A stretch of 44,848 bases of DNA from the NCBI GenBank assembly GCA_013823135.1, contig PNLP01000058.1:1-44848 (forward strand). The letters are read 5' to 3'. Source of the DNA: Planctomycetaceae bacterium (GTDB lineage: Bacteria; Planctomycetota; Planctomycetia; Gemmatales; Gemmataceae). A program made the position numbers and the translations under genes. Positions 26,701 to 33,810 of the stretch are shown here, in pieces. Every line of letters starts with the position of its first letter. Position 1 is the stretch's first letter. The notes beneath the pieces were generated by a model. That model saw nothing but the letters and a program-made list of their open reading frames with translations, did not search any database and was not told the DNA's origin.

Positions 26701-29599
26701 GATCCACGAATGCGACCAAGCCCTCACCGTTGTGGGGTTGGCGACGGAGTTCATCGACCAGGAACTCAAGCGCGGCCCGCTTCTCCGTTCGGCCACGGCT
26801 GAGTTGCACCAGTTCCGCGACCATGGGTTCCTGATCCACGTTTGCCATCAACGCGGTGCGGATGGATTCGATCGCCTCTTCGGTTTTGTCGGCCCGCTTC
26901 TGCACCTGAGCCAGCACGGCGTAATACCAGGGGTGCCCAGGTTCGAGCTTGGCCGCCTTGTCGAGTTCCGCGAACGCCTCGTCGAACCGTTTGCGTTCGG
27001 CCAGCACGAGCGCCCGCTGGCGGAGTGCCCAGGCGTCGGTCTCGCAATCATCCATCATGTCGAGGATGGATTTGTCCGCATCGGCGTCGGGGTCGGCAGA
27101 CAGGAACTCGGCGCGGAGTTTCAGGAGTGGGTAATGGTGCGGGAACTTCTGGCACGCCTGCGCGAGGTGCGTGCGTGCCGCGGAGCGCCCGTCCGTCGAG
27201 ACGAGTAACGCGGTCAGGGTGCGGTGGGTGTCGGCTGCGAGTGGGTCGAGTCTGGCCACATCCAGGAAGTGGGCACCCGCCGAGGCGAGGTCGGGTTTGA
27301 TTCGACAGACCCGTGCGGCGGCCTTGTGCCACACCGCTGGGGGAACGAGCGGGCGGGCGGCGTTGAGGTCCGCATCGGTTTCGGTCATCCGACCGGCCGC
27401 GGCGTGGCACTCGGCCCGGAACAGCAGCAGATCGCCACGCGAGGAGTCTTCCAGAGAGCGGGGGGCGGAAGCGACCGGTTCCTGGGCTTGGTCTGGGGAC
27501 TTCCGCGTGCTCGCCAGTTTGTTGATCGCCTGATCGAGAGCGGCGATGGCCTGTTCCGGCTCGTCGCGGTCCATCAAGGCATGGAACAACGCTCGGGTAG
27601 CGGCCGGTGCCGGAACGGCGGCGCGGCCGGCCTTTTGCTGGAACAACCGGAGCACTTCGGGAACCTGTTCGGTGGCCCGGGCGGCCCGGAAGTAGGCTTC
27701 GGCGAACTGGTCTTCGCGGTCGTCCAGCGTGGCGGCGAACCGGTACAACTCGGCCGCGTCGTCGAACCGGCGATGCTCCCACCACTGGGTTGCGAGGAGG
27801 AAGTAACCGGCGGCAGCGGCGGGTCGGTTACGTACCGAACGCCGGAGCAACTGGGCGGCTTCGGCTTGGCGGTGCGGGTGCGGCAAGATCGCCTGCGCGA
27901 GCGACTGCATCAGCAGCGGGTCGGCGGTCAGTGATTCGCACTCGGCTTCGAGGAGCGTCACTCGTTCGGGGATGCGGTTCAACTCGCGCAGGATCGACGT
28001 CTTCGATAGCACCCACGTTGCCTCGTGTGGGTGTGCGGTCAGCAAGTTGTCGTAAACCGCGAGCAACTTCACGGGGTGGGCATCGTAGCGGGCCAGCACC
28101 AACTCCGCAAACAGCGTGAAGCGGTGGGCCGGGAACTGTTCCTTCATACGTGCCAGTGCCGAGACGCTCGCGGCTCGATCGTGCGAGAGTAGCGGTTTGT
28201 GAACCGCGTACAAAGCCTCACGCTCGGCGGATTCTGGCAAGGGCAGGTCAGTGAGTTTCGCGGCGTGATCCGGTGGCACGAGCGCCAGGCAACGCGGCCC
28301 GAATGGGCCGAATCGTTCGAGCAAGTTGGCGATGGGAGCCTCGACGGGGCGGCGATCCAGCCCGTCGGCCATGAACACACTTCCCCGCATCGCGTCGGCA
28401 CCGGCGCACACTCTCGCCTGCGAAAACCCGGCCTCGACCAGCGTGAGAACGAAGGGAACACCCCGTCCGATCAACTCGACTGCGGCATCGAGCGAGAGTG
28501 TGAACTCGCGACAGATCCACCCCGCCTGTTCTGCCCGGTTTCGTTCGGCCGCGTCTGGCAGCCCGTCGAACGGCGGCAGCGACTCCGCCCCGGCGTTCGG
28601 GAGAGGGTGCTTCCAGAACCGCGATAGGATCTCCGCGACCGTGGGTGGCGGTGTGCCGGTGGTGTCAATGGGGAGAATGATTCGTGGCGGGCGTGGGCTT
28701 CCAGCATCAGGGGACTCACGTCCCCCGCTCGCCAGGCGGGTGGCGAACTGTTCATAAAAGTCGTCTTTGACAGCGCGAGCATGCTCGGCTGCGACCGCGT
28801 ATTCACCCAGGAAATATGAGGTATCGGCACGACGAGCCGCGAGCCACTTTGCCGTTTCGGGTTCGAGTAGCGGCGAGAACTCCGCGTACCGTTCCAGGGT
28901 ACGGCGAGCATCGGCGTGGAGCCCGAGATCGTTCTGCAACGCCGCGAGTTGAGCCGAGACGAGGCCGCTTTCCAGTTGCGATTCCGCGTGGGTCAGGAAA
29001 TCGAGCGCCTCGCGTTCGCGGTTCATCCGGGTGAGGAGGTGCGCGACCGACTGGACTCCGGGGCGGAACAGCGGATGAATCTCCAACGATCGCTGTGCGG
29101 CGACCAGCGCATCCTCATTTCTTTCGGCCAGCTCGTAGACGCTCGATCGCTCGATGCACGGCCAGGGGCGATCCGGGGCGACGGTGTTGGCGCGGTTCAA
29201 CCAGCGTTCGGCCCGGTCGAAGTCCCGCAGGCGTGCGGCGGTGAATGCTGTGAGCGCGAGCCAGTCCGCGTGCAGTTCCGGCGACGCCTCGGACCAGTCG
29301 GGGTTCTGCCGCATGAACTCCCAGGTGGAGAGCGGGCCGAATCGTTCCATCCGGTAGCGGGCGTGGTAGTAAATCGCTTCGGGGTGGGATGGCGTGCTGC
29401 GGTACGCGAGCAGATGCATCCGACGACCGAGAGCCGCGGCACCCAACTGGATGGCGAGCCGACCGCCGATCAAGCGGGCGGGCGTGCTCGTCCAGGAACG
29501 CAGGGGACCGATGGCGACGGCGACATCGTGCGCCTGGCGGTAGAACCCCTGCGAATAGAGGTCGCGGATTCGGGTCAGGTCGGCAGGTGCGAGGTCCAT
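23708..29599 (-). CDS. Giant TPR protein with an embedded degenerate C39-like peptidase domain
   Basis: 1963 residues, almost wholly tetratricopeptide-type helical pairs (for example FDRAERWLNRANTVAPDRPWP, NEDALVAAQRSLEIHP, YAAAIPPMQALVAVDPNYLWGWHQLAEWY), several with Trp-rich helices. Residues about 316-445 interrupt the repeats with a papain-like C39 peptidase fold: TGTPPPTVAEILSRFWKHP, GWICREFTLSLDAAVELIGRGVPF, FSQARVCAGADAMRGSVFMADG and GPFGPRCLALVPP. The expected catalytic Cys is Pro and the His is Gln, so it is probably a binding domain, not a protease. There is no signal peptide, so it is likely a cytoplasmic scaffold. A small helical protein gene lies 161 bases upstream on the same strand. 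Confidence 0.85.
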   Translation of the reverse strand: MDLAPADLTRIRDLYSQGFYRQAHDVAVAIGPLRSWTSTPARLIGGRLAIQLGAAALGRRMHLLAYRSTPSHPEAIYYHARYRMERFGPLSTWEFMRQNPDWSEASPELHADWLALTAFTAARLRDFDRAERWLNRANTVAPDRPWPCIERSSVYELAERNEDALVAAQRSLEIHPLFRPGVQSVAHLLTRMNREREALDFLTHAESQLESGLVSAQLAALQNDLGLHADARRTLERYAEFSPLLEPETAKWLAARRADTSYFLGEYAVAAEHARAVKDDFYEQFATRLASGGRESPDAGSPRPPRIILPIDTTGTPPPTVAEILSRFWKHPLPNAGAESLPPFDGLPDAAERNRAEQAGWICREFTLSLDAAVELIGRGVPFVLTLVEAGFSQARVCAGADAMRGSVFMADGLDRRPVEAPIANLLERFGPFGPRCLALVPPDHAAKLTDLPLPESAEREALYAVHKPLLSHDRAASVSALARMKEQFPAHRFTLFAELVLARYDAHPVKLLAVYDNLLTAHPHEATWVLSKTSILRELNRIPERVTLLEAECESLTADPLLMQSLAQAILPHPHRQAEAAQLLRRSVRNRPAAAAGYFLLATQWWEHRRFDDAAELYRFAATLDDREDQFAEAYFRAARATEQVPEVLRLFQQKAGRAAVPAPAATRALFHALMDRDEPEQAIAALDQAINKLASTRKSPDQAQEPVASAPRSLEDSSRGDLLLFRAECHAAAGRMTETDADLNAARPLVPPAVWHKAAARVCRIKPDLASAGAHFLDVARLDPLAADTHRTLTALLVSTDGRSAARTHLAQACQKFPHHYPLLKLRAEFLSADPDADADKSILDMMDDCETDAWALRQRALVLAERKRFDEAFAELDKAAKLEPGHPWYYAVLAQVQKRADKTEEAIESIRTALMANVDQEPMVAELVQLSRGRTEKRAALEFLVDELRRQPHNGEGLVAFVDQARQVYTDPDEHGELLTTLEEILDERPDLWQAWSVVVQQMAGLMRLEEAHSLAREATGRFPLLAKLWLDLAQILQAMGNPEGRIDTLRQAVAVAPGWSVAARELADALDEAEEQDEAIVVMERAAIKSPLDALAHGFLAERLWDAGRSREALDRVKTAVRHEPGYDWAWHAMQMWSDRLEVPEEPVELVRELTRDRAGDPRVWLRLARMLHHPRYNDEVLAALDKATALDPKNVEAHDLKAERLADMGRYDAALEAAQPPELIAELPFILQGRVAWVEARRGNYAAAIPPMQALVAVDPNYLWGWHQLAEWYNETGRTQNYLEAASELVRLQPGHPVSLTMRGEAKIQNGDREGGKADLREALKVSATYSPAAAILFDACLADDELNDARKVLAVLQEHAAVPEVAVKQIQLATRTDDAEGALRAFAEVCEGLGQSPFPVQSALNELRTAGWEDRAERVMREAWQGGGPFHPWVPIFWVDSEEGRTAEPGERLRAADACIKAYPKFMPGHDCKAEQLALSGRFDEAVAACKPPDFDPLPLELRGRAAWIENRRGDRPKAIALMRQLVAEHPTFSLGWRQLAAWYDTGNRPRECLEACEQFVKLEPANPVAYIYRGEARRSTADRRGALADFQRAFELDPSFEAAGLNLITEQLATGDVAGAARTLGAVSEHSDGPLVKLRAVQVLCRQGDFEPALARFRTLAQDAEASRGLLKEAVLAFDAEDWGSRLTPELQELAFAADGTPELAGLWAERAVATGSADAVSDRLPELLASNPAAGREVAVAYVWALVDAGKPVQGAVTKYSEALRSTVVAWARAGAALVATGSLAHAAAWLADWRDRDGVEAWMLRPLATAYRGLDQDDKAVDVCRAGVKLGGPDDVLADFRAWLALDLALGGQIDEATTMVARVDSVTVPDGTRLVLAMAEAVMMVARAGPGAKTAALTEAKDHLKSAAAIGPKLFPSGAARAYQKVVKKLGADAGTVAAKLWAYWQRFFPLVK

Positions 29600-29760
29600 G
29601 CAGCGGCAACTCAGGCTCAGGTGAAGACTTCGATTAGATGCGTTGTGGTGGAGTGGGAGAGTGGGAGAAGAGAAGAGGGGGAGAAACTCAAAAGAACACT
29701 GTATTCTCGTCCCTCAAACTCGTCTCCTGCTCCACGGCAGATCCGGCGATTGGGTGAAGT

Positions 29761-30222
29761 TCAGCTACCTTCCGAAGAGGGTGGGGCTGGGGAAGCGGGC
29801 GTTGGCGTCGCATCCGCGAGCGGGCCAACCTGACCCAGGATGTTGCTCAGTTGCCCGAGTCGCATTCCGAAGCGGTCGAGGAACTCGCCCAGCGCGAACT
29901 CGTTCTCCAGGTCGTCGGCGTCGGCCGAATTGACCCGGTCTGTCAACTCCCGAAGAAGCGTGAGGTACGCTCGCTCAAGTGCGGGGGCGGCTTGCTTGCA
30001 CGCGGCCCCGATGTTCGGGAACTCCTCGGACCACCGGGCCAGGAAGTTCCGCCACCGCACGCTGCTATCCTGGTTCGCGATCTGCGCTTTGAGTAACCCG
30101 ACCTGCTGTTGCTGGAGGCCAATCAGTTGCCGGAGTAACTGCGGGATGACCCCCGGTTGTTGGGGCGGCAGATCGGGCAACGGCACAACGGGCGGTGGTG
30201 TCACGTATATCGGAGCGTTCAT
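29761..30222 (-). CDS. Small helical/coiled-coil protein of unknown function
   Basis: 153 residues from the ATG at 30220-30222. The longer frame (to 30552) reads through a hairpin array and is rejected. A Pro-rich start (PIYVTPPPVVPLPDLPPQQP) precedes long helices rich in Gln and Leu (QLIGLQQQQVGLLKAQIANQ, LERAYLTLLRELTDRVN), with a low-complexity Pro/Ala/Ser tail. No membrane segment or enzyme motif is seen. A good sigma-70-type promoter lies 43 bases upstream. The TPR giant follows on the same strand, so the two may be co-expressed and interact; this is inference. Confidence 0.7.
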   Translation of the reverse strand: MNAPIYVTPPPVVPLPDLPPQQPGVIPQLLRQLIGLQQQQVGLLKAQIANQDSSVRWRNFLARWSEEFPNIGAACKQAAPALERAYLTLLRELTDRVNSADADDLENEFALGEFLDRFGMRLGQLSNILGQVGPLADATPTPASPAPPSSEGS

Positions 30223-30264
30223 TGGCGTATTCAGAGCGTGCGGATCGTGGTTGGTGTTGTTGAG

Positions 30265-30293
30265 ATTATACAGGCAGTGCCGACCCATGCGAA
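30265..30293 (-). promoter_or_regulatory. Sigma-70-type promoter for the 153-aa gene
   Basis: On the minus strand TTCGCA (30293-30288) is followed after exactly 17 bases by TATAAT (30270-30265). A start near 30258 would leave a leader of about 36 bases before the ATG at 30222. It separates this gene from the hairpin array upstream. Confidence 0.6.
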
Positions 30294-30365
30294 AGCGATG
30301 ATCGGGGAAGTTCTGTGGGGAGGAACCCAGGAGAGGTGTCGGTCGTGAGTCGTGCTGTTGGCTGG

Positions 30366-30525
30366 AATAAACGAGCAAGCCGCCCGGGGGGGACCGGGCG
30401 GCTTGCTTGGGGGGAAAGAAAACTGTTTCGAAGCCGGTGCTTGGGGGAAGCCGGCTCGGCCTCAGGGATGTTGGGGGAACCCTTTGGCCAGCGTGTCGGT
30501 AGTTCTGGGGGAACCGTTTCGACAA
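30366..30525 (-). ncRNA. Candidate small RNA: array of hairpins with C-run loops
   Basis: Read on the minus strand, four stem-loops follow one another: 30524-30494 (GTTC loop GAAC inside TGTCG/CGACA), 30489-30458 (GTT-CCCCC-AAC), 30456-30432 (CTT-CCCCC-AAG inside AGCCGG/CCGGCT), and 30407-30374 (14-bp GC-rich stem, loop TCCCCC). A further TTTCCCCCC sits before the last. The C-runs recur every 30-34 bases. The last hairpin is followed by CGTTTATT and could be an intrinsic terminator. A sigma-54-like promoter ends about 11 bases before the first hairpin. The region has no believable ORF. It might pair with G-rich ribosome sites through its C loops. Orientation and ends are inferred; on the plus strand the loops would read GGGGGA. 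Confidence 0.55.
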
Positions 30526-30535
30526 GAGATAATAA

Positions 30536-30552
30536 AGCATGTCCCGTGCCAA
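30536..30552 (-). promoter_or_regulatory. Sigma-54 (RpoN) -24/-12 promoter candidate
   Basis: The minus strand reads TTGGCACGGGACATGCT. It matches the consensus TGGCAC-N5-TTGC at every position but one (A for the first T), with the required 10 bases between GG and GC. Transcription should begin near 30525, at the foot of the first hairpin of the array. No enhancer-binding protein gene is nearby. Confidence 0.55.
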
Positions 30553-30714
30553 ATCGCTTCGCCGAAGGATGAGCGTTGCCGAAGTCCTTGAATCCTAACG
30601 CTTTACTCGATTGCGGGCAGTTTGAAGATTGCTGGCATGTAATCTTGGCTTGTAATTTCGTTTCACCGAATTGCAACTCTTACCGTGTAAAAAGGGCTGT
30701 CGTCTTCCACCTCA

Positions 30715-30793
30715 TTTGGAATGTGAAGACGGCCCCCTGGAAGTGAAAACACATGAGGTCTTCGCTTCCAGGGGGCCGTCTTCACATTCCAAA
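30715..30793. repeat. Perfect 29-bp inverted repeat, possible terminator
   Basis: The arms 30715-30743 and 30765-30793 are exact complements (TTTGGAATGTGAAGACGGCC and on); a G-T pair and three more pairs extend the stem inward. It lies 11 bases beyond the stop of the 185-aa gene. On the minus strand a TTTTT follows about 30 bases later (near 30690). It may be a terminator or a small mobile hairpin. Confidence 0.85.
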
Positions 30794-30803
30794 ACTACTG
30801 GGT

Positions 30804-31361
30804 TCACCGTGCGGCGACAAATCGCCAATCCGGAACGCATGGGGGCAACTCGCCGCTCGCATACACTTCCGTTCCAAGTCCTTCCTGAAGTTTCTTCAAC
30901 GCCAGCCGGCGATACGTCACGTAGTGGAAGTCGCACTTGGCTTCACGCATCGCGTCCCACAGTCGGTAGAGGCGATCGGTTTCGCGGGCGGCCTCGCCAA
31001 GCACGTCCGCCCGATCCGCCTCCCAGAGTAAGCGGGTGTCCAGGTGTTTGCGATACGCTCGATTGAACTGGATGTGGTCGTCCATCAATCGGCGGTCGGG
31101 GAGTCGGGTCGATTCGGCCAACTTCGGGGCGTCGGCCAGGTCGGCCTTACGCTTGCGGAGGAAGTCGAGATCGATCTGGAAATCCTCGGGTTTCGCGAGG
31201 ACGTAGCGTGTCTCTCGCGGGTCCAGGATTTCCCAGGTTATGGCGATTTCGTGGACGGCCGATTGCACAACAACCCACCGTTCCGCGGGGGGGACTTGTT
31301 CAGGAGTGCCAACGGGAGCAGACAGCAAAACGGTCGCGAAGAAGAGATCGGAAGGAGCCAT
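30804..31361 (-). CDS. Small secreted protein of unknown function
   Basis: 185 residues from the ATG at 31359-31361, chosen because GGAGGG lies about 7 bases upstream and the N-terminus becomes a signal peptide (MAPSDLFFATVLLSAPVGTP). The mature part is charged and mostly helical: AITWEILDPRETRYVLAKPEDF, DLDFLRKRKADLADAPKLAES and RLMDDHIQFNRAYRKHLDTRL. I recognise no family. It lacks a lipobox, so it is probably soluble in the periplasm or exported. It stands alone, followed by a strong inverted repeat. Confidence 0.72.
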   Translation of the reverse strand: MAPSDLFFATVLLSAPVGTPEQVPPAERWVVVQSAVHEIAITWEILDPRETRYVLAKPEDFQIDLDFLRKRKADLADAPKLAESTRLPDRRLMDDHIQFNRAYRKHLDTRLLWEADRADVLGEAARETDRLYRLWDAMREAKCDFHYVTYRRLALKKLQEGLGTEVYASGELPPCVPDWRFVAAR

Positions 31362-32019
31362 TGAAATGCCCTCCACGTTCGCAGTGCGCGCAGAAGCTCG
31401 GAACCGAGTGACGCGGCCTGTGAAACGGGTGTGTTGATTCGACACAAAGTGTCGGGTCGGGGAGGGGCGGGCGGCCGACGATGGAGAGAATTCCGTCGCA
31501 TCGCGGTGAGCGAGAGAACGGAAAGCGGTCGGCCCGGCCTCAGCGATCCGGCTGGATCCGGGTGTTGAGATCGCCTATGTGCGATCTGATGGAACTTTAC
31601 AATACATCTTACGTGCCGCTGACAATTTTCTTTGGCCCCAGGTGTCGGAAACTCAGCCGTACAACCCGATAGTGGGCCAAAATCATCGAAGAATCGGCCC
31701 CTTTTGCCCGCGTACAATGTCGTGAACGATAGTCACTGGTGAATCCCTTCTTTTCCTCATCGCTGTTACTTCATGCTTAATTAACGCGCAGGTGTATGCT
31801 TATTGCGCGAGCAATTCGCCACAAACTGCGAGTCGCCGTGGCCTCAGCATCTGCTGAACATGCCGGACTTGCTCCCAGACTGCCGATTGTGACAGCATTT
31901 TCGCCTCAAGTTTGGTGTTGATTCTGCCGACAGCACACGTTCCGCGCTTCCCGCTGACTTTTCGGGCACTCCGCGATAAGCTCTGCTCCTGACCGGGAAG
32001 TACGTTCGGGGGCTTACGG
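31362..32019. other. Intergenic region without a supported gene
   Basis: 658 bases between divergent genes. I see no ORF with a ribosome site. AGATCGC (31568-31574) and GCGATCT (31581-31587) form a 7-bp palindrome with a 6-base centre, a possible operator. The DNA between 31590 and 31800 is more AT-rich than its surroundings, as expected of promoters. Confidence 0.4.
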
Positions 32020-32823
32020 ATGGCGCGTTCACGTGTGGGGCAGGTCGCGGTGGTCACGGGGGCTTCGAGTGGCATCGGCTGGGAGCTGGCACGGCAACTT
32101 GCGGCGGAGGGGGCCAAGGTCGCGCTGGTCGCCCGGCGTGCGGAACCGCTCCAGGAACTCCAGAAGCTCATCACCGAAGCGGGCGGCACGGCCATGATCG
32201 CGGTGGCCGACGTGGGAAGCCGCGAGCAGGTCGAAGCCCTGTTCCGGTCGGTCGCGGAGCAGCTCGGGCCGATCGACCTCGTCATCGCCAACGCCGGAGT
32301 GGGTCGCCCGACGTTCCTCGATCCCGTGAACATGACCGACGTGGAGGACACGTTCCGCATCAACCTGATGGGCGTGATCTACACCCTGTCGGCAGCGCTG
32401 CCGACGATGTTGGCTCGCAAGTCGGGTCACCTCGTGGCGATTTCGAGCCTCGCCAGTTATCGCGGGCTGCCGGGCGAATCGGCGTACTGTGCGAGCAAGG
32501 CGGCGGTGAACGTGTACCTCGACGGCTTGCGGATTCACCTGCACAACACTGGCGTGCGGGTCACGACCGTCTGCCCGGGGTTCGTGACGACGCCGATGAC
32601 CGTTGCGAACACCTTCCACATGCCGGGGTTGATGACGGCCGAGTACGCGGCCCGAAAGATACTCCGTGCGATCGGACGCGGCACGAAGGTTTATAACTTC
32701 CCCTGGCGGCTGTGCATGATGGTGAAGCTGAGTCGCTGGATGCCCGACTGGGTGATGCTCCGCTTCATGGACGACTACAACACCGATGCCGCTAAACCGC
32801 ACTCGGCCAAGAACGATGCCTGA
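32020..32823 (+). CDS. Short-chain dehydrogenase/reductase
   Basis: 267 residues of the classical SDR family: cofactor loop TGASSGIGWELARQL, NAG in VIANAGVG, catalytic Ser in ISSLASYRG, and YCASKAA for Tyr and Lys. R42-R43 after the second strand (VALVARRAEPL) suggests NADP(H). The C-terminal part (KVYNFPWRLCMMVKLSRWMPDWVMLRFMDDY) is hydrophobic and could touch the membrane, as in SDRs acting on lipids. The substrate is unknown. It ends at a large hairpin shared with the convergent gene. Confidence 0.9.
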   Translation: MARSRVGQVAVVTGASSGIGWELARQLAAEGAKVALVARRAEPLQELQKLITEAGGTAMIAVADVGSREQVEALFRSVAEQLGPIDLVIANAGVGRPTFLDPVNMTDVEDTFRINLMGVIYTLSAALPTMLARKSGHLVAISSLASYRGLPGESAYCASKAAVNVYLDGLRIHLHNTGVRVTTVCPGFVTTPMTVANTFHMPGLMTAEYAARKILRAIGRGTKVYNFPWRLCMMVKLSRWMPDWVMLRFMDDYNTDAAKPHSAKNDA

Positions 32824-32834
32824 CTCCGATCCAC

Positions 32835-32908
32835 TTTTGGCGAGCCGCCCGTGTTAACGGGCGGGTTCAGCCAGCCACCCGCCCGTTAACACGGGCGGCT
32901 CGCCAAAA
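32835..32908. terminator. Perfect 32-bp hairpin between convergent genes
   Basis: The arms 32835-32866 and 32877-32908 are exact complements (TTTTGGCGAGCCGCCCGTGT and on), with a 10-nt loop. The inner GTTAAC and GCCGCCCG motifs look like a dispersed repeat. On each strand the stem ends in AAAA/TTTT, as expected of a bidirectional terminator for the SDR gene (plus) and the GT-like gene (minus). Confidence 0.88.
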
Positions 32909-32912
32909 TGCA

Positions 32913-33806
32913 TCATTCCCCAACGCTCGAAGTATAAACCGAAGGAAGAGTTGAAGGGGTAATGCGGCAGCGTTCCGCCAGCGCCGGGAAGTCCATCGTC
33001 ACGCGGCGTTCCAAGTTTGCCATGATTTCGGGTGAGCGTTTTGCTGAGCCGATGAGGTGCGTGTAGCCTGCGGTGGCGGCAATCGCGGGGGCGTAAGGGT
33101 CGGCGGCGTTCGCGAACAGGTGTGCGACCCGGAATCCCCTGTCGGCTGCGACCGCGTCGAGCATCATCTGCTCGATCAGCACGTTGCACACGCCCTTGTT
33201 CCCCCAGGTGGCCCAGCCCGCGGCGTTCTCGGGGGCTTCCGCGACCCGGATGGCGAGGTCCGCGTATTCGGCGATCAGGCTCGTTCGCGTGCCGCCCAGG
33301 ATGCCACAGCAACTCGCCGTTCGCGTGCCGGGGCCAGCGGTGTACCGTCGCCATTCGTCGGGGAGCCAGGCAACCGAGCGTTCGACGGCCCGTGCCGGGT
33401 AGTAGTGTGCGGGGTTGTCCGGGTCGAACGGTTCGGGGCTTTGTGCGAAGACCGGCGTCGTTTCCAGTTCAATGGGCAAGCGCTTCCACAGAAACACGTC
33501 GCCATCGATGTGAACGAACGGCTCGGTCTGCATTCGGTAGGCGTAGAGCTTGCCGAGCGCCCACCATTGCGGGTCGCGGCCAAGGAGGCGGTTCAGTTCC
33601 AGCGACACCTGCGAGAAGGCGAGGCCGAGCTTGCCGACGAGGAGTTCCGCTCCCGCGTCGTCGGTCACGAGGGTTGTGTCGGGGTAGTGCCGGCGGGCGC
33701 ATTCCACCGAGAGCACCCACGACAGGTATGCGTGCTCGGGGGTCAGCCAGGCGGACCCCTCACCGCGGCGGAACGGCTCGGTCCAGAACGACCACACGGC
33801 CCGCAC
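32913..33806 (-). CDS. GT-A-like glycosyltransferase-type protein (DUF6734-like)
   Basis: 297 residues from a GTG at 33804-33806. A TTG five codons upstream is possible, but GGAGGA lies 7 bases before the GTG, which decides it. Features include AVWSFWTEPF, an H-P-D-T strand order, WALGKLYAYRMQTEPF and the DxD-like HIDGDVFLW expected of metal-dependent GT-A enzymes. From memory it resembles the uncharacterised DUF6734 family; I cannot confirm that. It may transfer sugars in the cytoplasm. The start lies 4 bases after the stop of the zinc-ribbon gene, whose TAA falls inside this gene's ribosome site, so translation is probably coupled. Confidence 0.72.
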   Translation of the reverse strand: MRAVWSFWTEPFRRGEGSAWLTPEHAYLSWVLSVECARRHYPDTTLVTDDAGAELLVGKLGLAFSQVSLELNRLLGRDPQWWALGKLYAYRMQTEPFVHIDGDVFLWKRLPIELETTPVFAQSPEPFDPDNPAHYYPARAVERSVAWLPDEWRRYTAGPGTRTASCCGILGGTRTSLIAEYADLAIRVAEAPENAAGWATWGNKGVCNVLIEQMMLDAVAADRGFRVAHLFANAADPYAPAIAATAGYTHLIGSAKRSPEIMANLERRVTMDFPALAERCRITPSTLPSVYTSSVGE

Positions 33807-33810
33807 GCGA

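Noticed and set aside
30407..30514. Phased TTGGGGGAA repeats read as a CRISPR array
   Set aside because: The repeat is only about 9 bases and the intervening DNA folds with it into hairpins. Spacers are not independent and no cas gene is present.
30223..30552. N-terminal extension of the 153-aa protein
   Set aside because: The extra 110 codons translate the hairpin array and give Pro/Ser/Arg-rich nonsense. A promoter at 30265-30293 lies downstream of them.
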